A DNA stretch of 64,000 bases, taken from positions 576,631 through 640,630 of the forward strand of contig OZ018326.1 of the NCBI GenBank assembly GCA_963969495.1, in the 5' to 3' direction. Position numbers and translations under genes: made by a program. Positions 59,549-64,000 of the stretch are shown here, piece by piece. The notes under the pieces were generated by a model. That model was not told the DNA's origin, did not search any database, and worked only from the letters and a program-made list of their open reading frames with translations. The number at the start of each line of letters is the position of its first letter. Position 1 is the first letter of the stretch. This DNA is from Ceratothoa steindachneri (taxonomy: Eukaryota > Arthropoda > Malacostraca > Isopoda > Cymothoidae).

Positions 59549-61480
59549 ATGCCCCGTCTGTCTTCTGTTAAACCTAAATGGTTTAATCGAGAAATCAGCC
59601 AACTGCTTAGGGAGAAGACAAATGTGTACCAGCAATCGAAGATCTCGGGTGACTTTGACGAATACCGGAGGCTAGCCAGGAGAGTGAAGTCCTGCATAAG
59701 GGCGGCTAAGCGGTCTGAGGAACTCCGAGTGGCAAGACTCTGTAAAGAGAATCCCAAGGAGTTTTTTGGATATGTGAACAGCCGTAAACCAATCCGTCGA
59801 ACGATTGGCCCTTTGAGGAATGAGGAGGGTTCATTAAAGCATTCAGATGCAGAAAATGCTAACCTCCTCAACGACTACTTCTCTTCAGTGTTTACTTAAG
59901 AGTGTGGTCCCATTCCCCAGCCGACGGATTCCTACTCGGGGGAAAAGCTGGAGGCAATGGACTTCACCGAAGGAGAAATAAAGAAAAAGATCGCTGACCT
60001 AAAGACGAATAAGTCCCCTGGACCGGACGGGTTTCTACCTAAAGTGTTGAAGGAAGTGTGCGATGAAGTATCACGACATCTGTGCGCTATCTTTAACATG
60101 TCAATCCGGACCAAATGCGTTCCTAGAGACTGGCGTGAGGCGGAGGTGACTCCTATCTTCAAGAAAGGATACCGTAACCAACCGTCGAACTACCGACCTA
60201 TCAGTCTGACTTCGATAGTCGGTCAACTCATGGAAAGCATCATGGTGGACAAAGTGACGTCATATTTAGAGTCAAACCTGCTACTGAGGAGTTCCCAGCA
60301 CGGCTTCCGAAGGCAACGGTCATGCCTGACGAACCTTGTGGAATTCTTCCACTTTGTTTTCAGTGAGCACGATCGGGACAAGGCGGTGGATGTGGTCTAC
60401 CTAGACTTTCAGAAAGCCTTTGCTAAGGTACCACACCGCCGCCTTCTCCGGAAAGTGCGAGCGCTTGGCATAGACGGGAAGGTAGCCGGCTGGATCGAGA
60501 ACTGGCTAAGTGGCAGACGGCAACAGGTGGTGGTAAATGGACAGTCTTCTGAGTGGGTGCCCGTTACTAGTGGGGTGCCTCAAGGTTCTGTCCTGTGACC
60601 ACTACTATTCATCATCTACGTCAACGACATGGACGGTGACATGGTTGCCAAGATTTCCAAATTTGCCGATGATACCAAGCTTGGTATGAACGTTGCAAAG
60701 GATGGAAATACTGCCCGCCTGCAGGAAGATCTTTGGAAGATTGGGGAGTGATCAGACACGTGGCAAATGCCTTTTAACGTGGGGAAATGCAAAGTGATGC
60801 ATATCGGCCACAGAAACCCCCAATCTCAGTATATCCTTAAGGGCACTGCTATTGAATCCACCGACACTGAGAAGGACTTGGGTGTAACAATCACTAGTGA
60901 CCTCAAGTTCTCGAAACAGTGCATTAAAGCGGAGAAAAAGGCCCAAAGGATGCTAGGCTATATTAAGCGCCAGTTTGGTTATCGGAACCAGGAGATTGTA
61001 CTGTGCCTGTACAACTCACTTGTCCGACCGCACCTGGAGTATGCCGTACAATTTTGGAGTCCTTCATTGCGAAAGGACATCGCGAGATTTGAACGCGTAC
61101 AAGCCAGGGCAACCAAGCTAATTCCCTCTATCCGACATAAAAGTTATGAGGATAGACTAAGGGAATTAGATCTGTTCTCACTGGAAACCCGTAGACTGCG
61201 TGGTCAGCTCATCGAAGTTTTCAAAATACTTTGAGGGTTCGACAATGTTGACTACCAGGATATTTTCACACTGAGTGAGAATAGAACGCGCAATCACGGC
61301 TTCAAACTTGAACTGAAGCGTTACAACCGCAATCTATGTGGAAATTTTTTCACCTACAGTATCTGCGGTGAATGGAACGCACTTCCAGTAGAAGTTGTCA
61401 ACAGTGAATCTGTTGACCAGTTCAAGTCAAGCCTAGACAAGGTCTTGAAAAGTGGCCGTTTAGGGACGCAAAACAATTGA
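59549..61480 (+). pseudogene. CR1-like ORF2 reverse transcriptase and C-terminus, four in-frame stops
   Basis: A single reading frame from 59,549 to 61,480 contains a pre-RT segment (NREISQLLREKTNVYQQSK), KSPGPDGFLPKVLKEV, DWREAEVTPIFKKG, SNYRPISLTSIVGQLMES, SSQHGFRRQRSCLTNL, VVYLDFQKAFAKVPH (first Asp), SGVPQGSVL, and FADDTKLGM with FADD at 60,662-60,673. Then come TEKDLGVTITSDLKFSK and the NSLVRPHLEYAVQFWSP thumb region. Stops are TAA 59,897-59,899, TGA 60,596-60,598, TGA 60,749-60,751 and TGA 61,232-61,234. Otherwise the RT looks intact, suggesting recent decay. Confidence 0.92.
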
Positions 61481-61586
61481 GCAGCCTTGTGCCCGCTCGA
61501 TTGCAAGTCCAATGGTACCCTCTTTGAATAGACCGTAAGGTCTCCTAGGGTACCTTCTTTCCTTGTTGTTACTCCTTGTTGTTACT

Positions 61587-61845
61587 ATAAATTAATCAAT
61601 GCGTGACGAATTTACTAGATATTTACAGAGTATTTCCTATGGATGTATGGATGGATATGGCTTCACCTTTTTGAATGTATGTTATAGATTCACTCATCTT
61701 AAGTATTCTGTTTTATACTAACGGGTTTTTCTATTATTTATTTTCAGGGCTAAGGTGAGTAAAATAACTAGAACATCCACAAGTCACAATGTCTTTGGCT
61801 TCCCACTTCCAGAACTTTCTCATTATTAGCTGCGAACAAAACAAC
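61587..61845. other. flank of CR1-like copy
   Basis: AT-rich, no motif. No clear target-site duplication found around the CR1-like insertion. Confidence 0.35.
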
Positions 61846-61849
61846 ACGT

Positions 61850-62330
61850 TGGAAGATATATTCAGTACATAAAAGTCAATAGAGACAAGAGGAACAAAGA
61901 TGTTATTCCTGAATTATCCGAGGCTCTTACTGAGCTTTATACAAAAGACAGTCTTCCAGTTCAGCCGATTAAGAATGTTAAAACCAAATTGCTTCGTTTA
62001 ATGGTAGAAGTGTCTGTCGCAACAAAACAAGGAATAAATCCCACAGGAGGAGTAGAATTTTATCTCATCATTGGGTCACGTTTTGATATAGCAGGCCGCC
62101 AGTGTGCTGATCTCTTGGATTGAAGGTGTGAAAAGAATATGAAAGTGCCATGTCGAAAGCACGAATTTCTTATTGGCCAAAGAACTGTGCATCACATGAA
62201 AATTGTTGGAGTGGATGTATAAACAAGTCAAAAGATTAAATAAAGGAAAATTAGACACGATTGAATTCAGGAAAGAAGAGAAGAAGAAGAATCACAAAAA
62301 GAGCAGAGGGAAGAATAAATTACAATTTTA
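61850..62330 (+). pseudogene. fragment of a second anonymous arthropod repeat-borne family
   Basis: Plus strand, one main frame: ALTELYTKDSLPVQPIKNVK, then RFDIAGRQCADLLD, a stop, then RCEKNMKVPCRKHEFLIGQR, TVHHMKIVGVDV and a Lys/Glu-rich tail. The pattern FDI--C-C-----C----KVP--E--FL-DQR--R-M-IG-VD recalls a widespread, uncharacterised arthropod family often seen near repeats. I have no functional assignment, and the match is from memory only. The acidic/basic tail is low complexity and not informative. Confidence 0.4.
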
Positions 62331-62677
62331 GACAAAGTCTTGGATGAAGAAAAGTGATCTTCTGACAAATTTGATGATGAATGGAAGAAAGTTTTTGCGA
62401 GAACAGAAAACAACATCATACCAATACCAACACTAATAATAGCAGCAGTAGTATTAGTATTAGTAGTGCAGCCTTATTCGACTATAATGTAATAAATTCA
62501 GAAGACTGCTACCATGTATGAACCTTGATAGATTCTTCACAACAAACCTATACCTATTAATTTTTGAGGAGAGTTATTAAATCGTAACAAGGTTCGAGTG
62601 GCTTAGCTTATGGCGAAGTTAGGCTTAATGGTTGACCACGAAATCGTTAAGGAATGTATGGAATCCAAAGAGGATAG

Positions 62678-62728
<51 letters not shown>

Positions 62729-63240
62729 ATTAGCAAGTATGGAACATAGTTGAAATATATCGATTGAATTTGAATTTAATTATACAAAAATGAACATGAG
62801 TTTAATACTGAATTTTCGTCGTGACTAAGCTTGGTGTAAGGTAGATAAGTAACAAGGTAAGTAGGTAGCAGCTAGTGTGTATGATAATCTTTACGATGAG
62901 AATGACGAAACACGAATCAGGAATATTGGTATTCAATGTGGAACAGATGAAAGCGTGTTAGTTTGTGTTTGAGTAAAGGAAGTGTTGCCAAAAAAATGTA
63001 GCAGCCACAATTTGTAGGTGAGATTATTTTTACAAAAATATATTGAAAATATATATACATAAAAATTTGAGATTTTTGATTGATAATTGAATATAGGATT
63101 ATTTGAGATGATTGATAATTTATACATAAGATTTAATAGAAATGTTTAAAATTAAATGGGGAAATAAATGGATATTTTAACATTGGATTTTAAAAGGAAA
63201 GTATGCTATTTTTTTATAGCTTTGCCAGAGGGCATTGCTA
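62331..63240. other. AT-rich intergenic with a (TA)n tract at 62,682-62,723
   Basis: A tri-nucleotide-like AGT/ATT stretch lies at 62,430-62,470, and about 21 TA units at 62,682-62,723. No genes recognised. Confidence 0.5.
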
Positions 63241-63249
63241 TAACACTCA
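63178..63249 (-). mobile_element. start of 3' LTR of Ty3/gypsy element 3
   Basis: On the minus strand a polypurine tract AAAAAAAGGGGG (63,250-63,261) is followed by TGAGTGTTATAGCAATGCCC. The LTR start is either TGAGTG at 63,249 or TGTTAT at 63,245. The inner edge fits the pol fragment upstream. The LTR soon passes into AT-rich DNA, so it may be truncated. Confidence 0.55.
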
Positions 63250-63454
63250 CCCCCTTTTTTTAAATTTAAGACCTGCTGTCTAAGTAACGACGAGGCCTTC
63301 TGACGATGTGACCGGAGCGTGTGACGACAGTACCATTGGTTTGACTGCAAGTGCGGGGACACGAATTCGCTGTGGGAGTGACAGTAGCGTTGAACAAGGG
63401 AATGGCGCAAGAGAATGTCAATTGAGCCAAGGTGATCCGCTTGTTGGTTCCTTC

Positions 63455-63973
63455 CTAGATGGCGTCAAGCGGGTTGTGGGAGTCTTGAGTCTCGTTGTCC
63501 GCTGACGGAGTGACCAGTGCGGGGAGAAATTTGCTCCTGAGTAACCAATTCTGCCGCGAGGGTTCCTGTAACAAAAGAGGAGGAGGCAGCAAAACGGGAG
63601 ATGGTGTTTGAGTAGCAGGGGTGGTAGAAAGGGTAGGATTGGGTTTATTTCGGGGTATTACTGTAACATAGAGAGGTATAGTGGAAGAAGAAGAAGAAGG
63701 AGGAGGTGATAGTGACTCTAGATGAACATTTTTTGTATAGGCGGGTTTCAGACGGTAGATAGAAACAGTATCTTGCCTGTTGCCAAGCTGTAGGACGAAG
63801 AATTTCGGCCTCCTGGAGACGACGAGAAAGGGTTCGTCATAGACTGGTTGCAATGAAGTGCGAGTTGAATCGCAATAGACAAGTACATGGGAGAATGTTG
63901 TCATCTCCTTCGGCACGAAGGTTTTATAATTAGCAGGCACTCGATGGGCAGTTGGCTTAACTTCAGCCATCAC
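63455..63973 (-). CDS. pol: Ty3/gypsy element 3: C-terminal end of pol (integrase tail), partial
   Basis: 172 codons, open to within 30 bp of the window edge. Order: EVKPTAHRVPANYKTFVPKE, FSHVLVYCDSTRTSLQPVYD, EPFLVVSRRPKFFVLQLGNR, QDTVSIYRLKPAY, then a Pro/Ser-rich tail to the stop. The pattern THV-v--D--R--L-P-Y--PF-V--R---F-l---G---TVS-DRLKPA is the standard last domain of arthropod gypsy pol, after the integrase core. Here integrase is the last domain before the 3' LTR, so element 3 has the usual RT-then-integrase order, unlike elements 1 and 2. The frame may begin upstream of the visible Met, outside the window. No break is visible in this piece. Confidence 0.85.
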   Translation of the reverse strand: MMAEVKPTAHRVPANYKTFVPKEMTTFSHVLVYCDSTRTSLQPVYDEPFLVVSRRPKFFVLQLGNRQDTVSIYRLKPAYTKNVHLESLSPPPSSSSSTIPLYVTVIPRNKPNPTLSTTPATQTPSPVLLPPPLLLQEPSRQNWLLRSKFLPALVTPSADNETQDSHNPLDAI

Positions 63974-64000
63974 CCGTACAAGATTATGTACGTATGAAAA

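Larger units (their letters stand above)
58325..61586 (+). mobile_element. CR1-like non-LTR retrotransposon, 5'-truncated, fairly young
   Basis: It begins inside ORF1's esterase domain at about 58,325 and runs through endonuclease and RT to a stop at 61,478-61,480, then a 3' UTR of about 105 bp. It ends in two tandem copies of CCTTGTTGTTACT (61,561-61,573 and 61,574-61,586), a short terminal repeat instead of poly-A, as in CR1/L2. ORF2 is nearly whole: five in-frame stops and one frameshift. 5' truncation is the usual outcome of target-primed reverse transcription. Confidence 0.9.

Overview
This window is eukaryotic, repeat-dominated, non-genic DNA. There is no dense bacterial-style gene packing. 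The background is AT-rich, with long (TA)n microsatellites. Nearly every recognisable coding piece belongs to a transposable element and is interrupted by stops and frameshifts. The mixture points to an arthropod, most likely a crustacean: CR1-like elements whose ORF1 carries an esterase, jockey/I-like elements with RNase H, RTE, Penelope, Ty3/gypsy elements with integrase ahead of reverse transcriptase, Tc1/mariner, hAT, and two anonymous multi-copy arthropod protein families. The species cannot be fixed from sequence alone. I see no convincing host gene, rRNA gene, functional tRNA gene or CRISPR array.

Layout. 1-219 is the 3' end of a CR1-like element. 2.7-3.1 kb is a Penelope-like RT scrap and 3.5-4.9 kb a dead Tc1-like transposon. 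5.1-6.1 kb holds small repeats, including a possible MITE. 6.5-7.5 kb looks like an LTR on the minus strand. 8.8-11.5 kb is the 3' half of a Ty3/gypsy element (minus), abutting a jockey-like fragment (plus, 11.5-12.1 kb). 14.1-14.95 kb is a 407-bp tandem dimer. 16.9-17.3 kb is a Penelope endonuclease scrap fused to an old CR1-like copy (minus, 17.4-20.7 kb). 22.9-23.6 kb is a pseudogene of an anonymous arthropod family. 24.8-25.0 kb is a Tc1-like scrap, 25.3-26.7 kb a dead hAT transposase, and 30.15-30.44 kb another Tc1-like scrap. 30.68-30.74 kb is a tiny retroinsertion with target-site duplication. 30.8-33.4 kb is a decayed RTE element (minus). 35.6-40.9 kb is a second, fuller Ty3/gypsy element (minus) with a duplicated integrase. 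41.55-41.78 kb is a 233-bp TA tract. 44.8-45.0 kb is a near-perfect 63-bp palindrome between TA tracts. 46.9-47.5 kb is a dead mariner, 49.1 kb a tRNA-derived SINE, and 50.5-50.85 kb the C-terminal part of the same anonymous family seen at 23 kb. 51.0-57.7 kb is a long GC-rich jockey/I-like element (plus), directly followed by a fairly young CR1-like copy (plus, 58.3-61.6 kb). 61.8-62.3 kb is a fragment of a second anonymous family. The window ends in a third LTR element (minus, 63.2-64.0 kb).

The most interesting points are these. Both Ty3/gypsy elements have the integrase C-terminus immediately upstream of the RT (Gmr1-like order) and share Y-F-D-N in place of the usual YxDD box. The CR1-like ORF1 carries SGNH-esterase landmarks. 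The jockey-like 3' hairpin also forms a 57-bp insertion with its own target-site duplication. The anonymous arthropod family is present twice as different fragments. These are all selfish elements; I find no evidence for a new host system.
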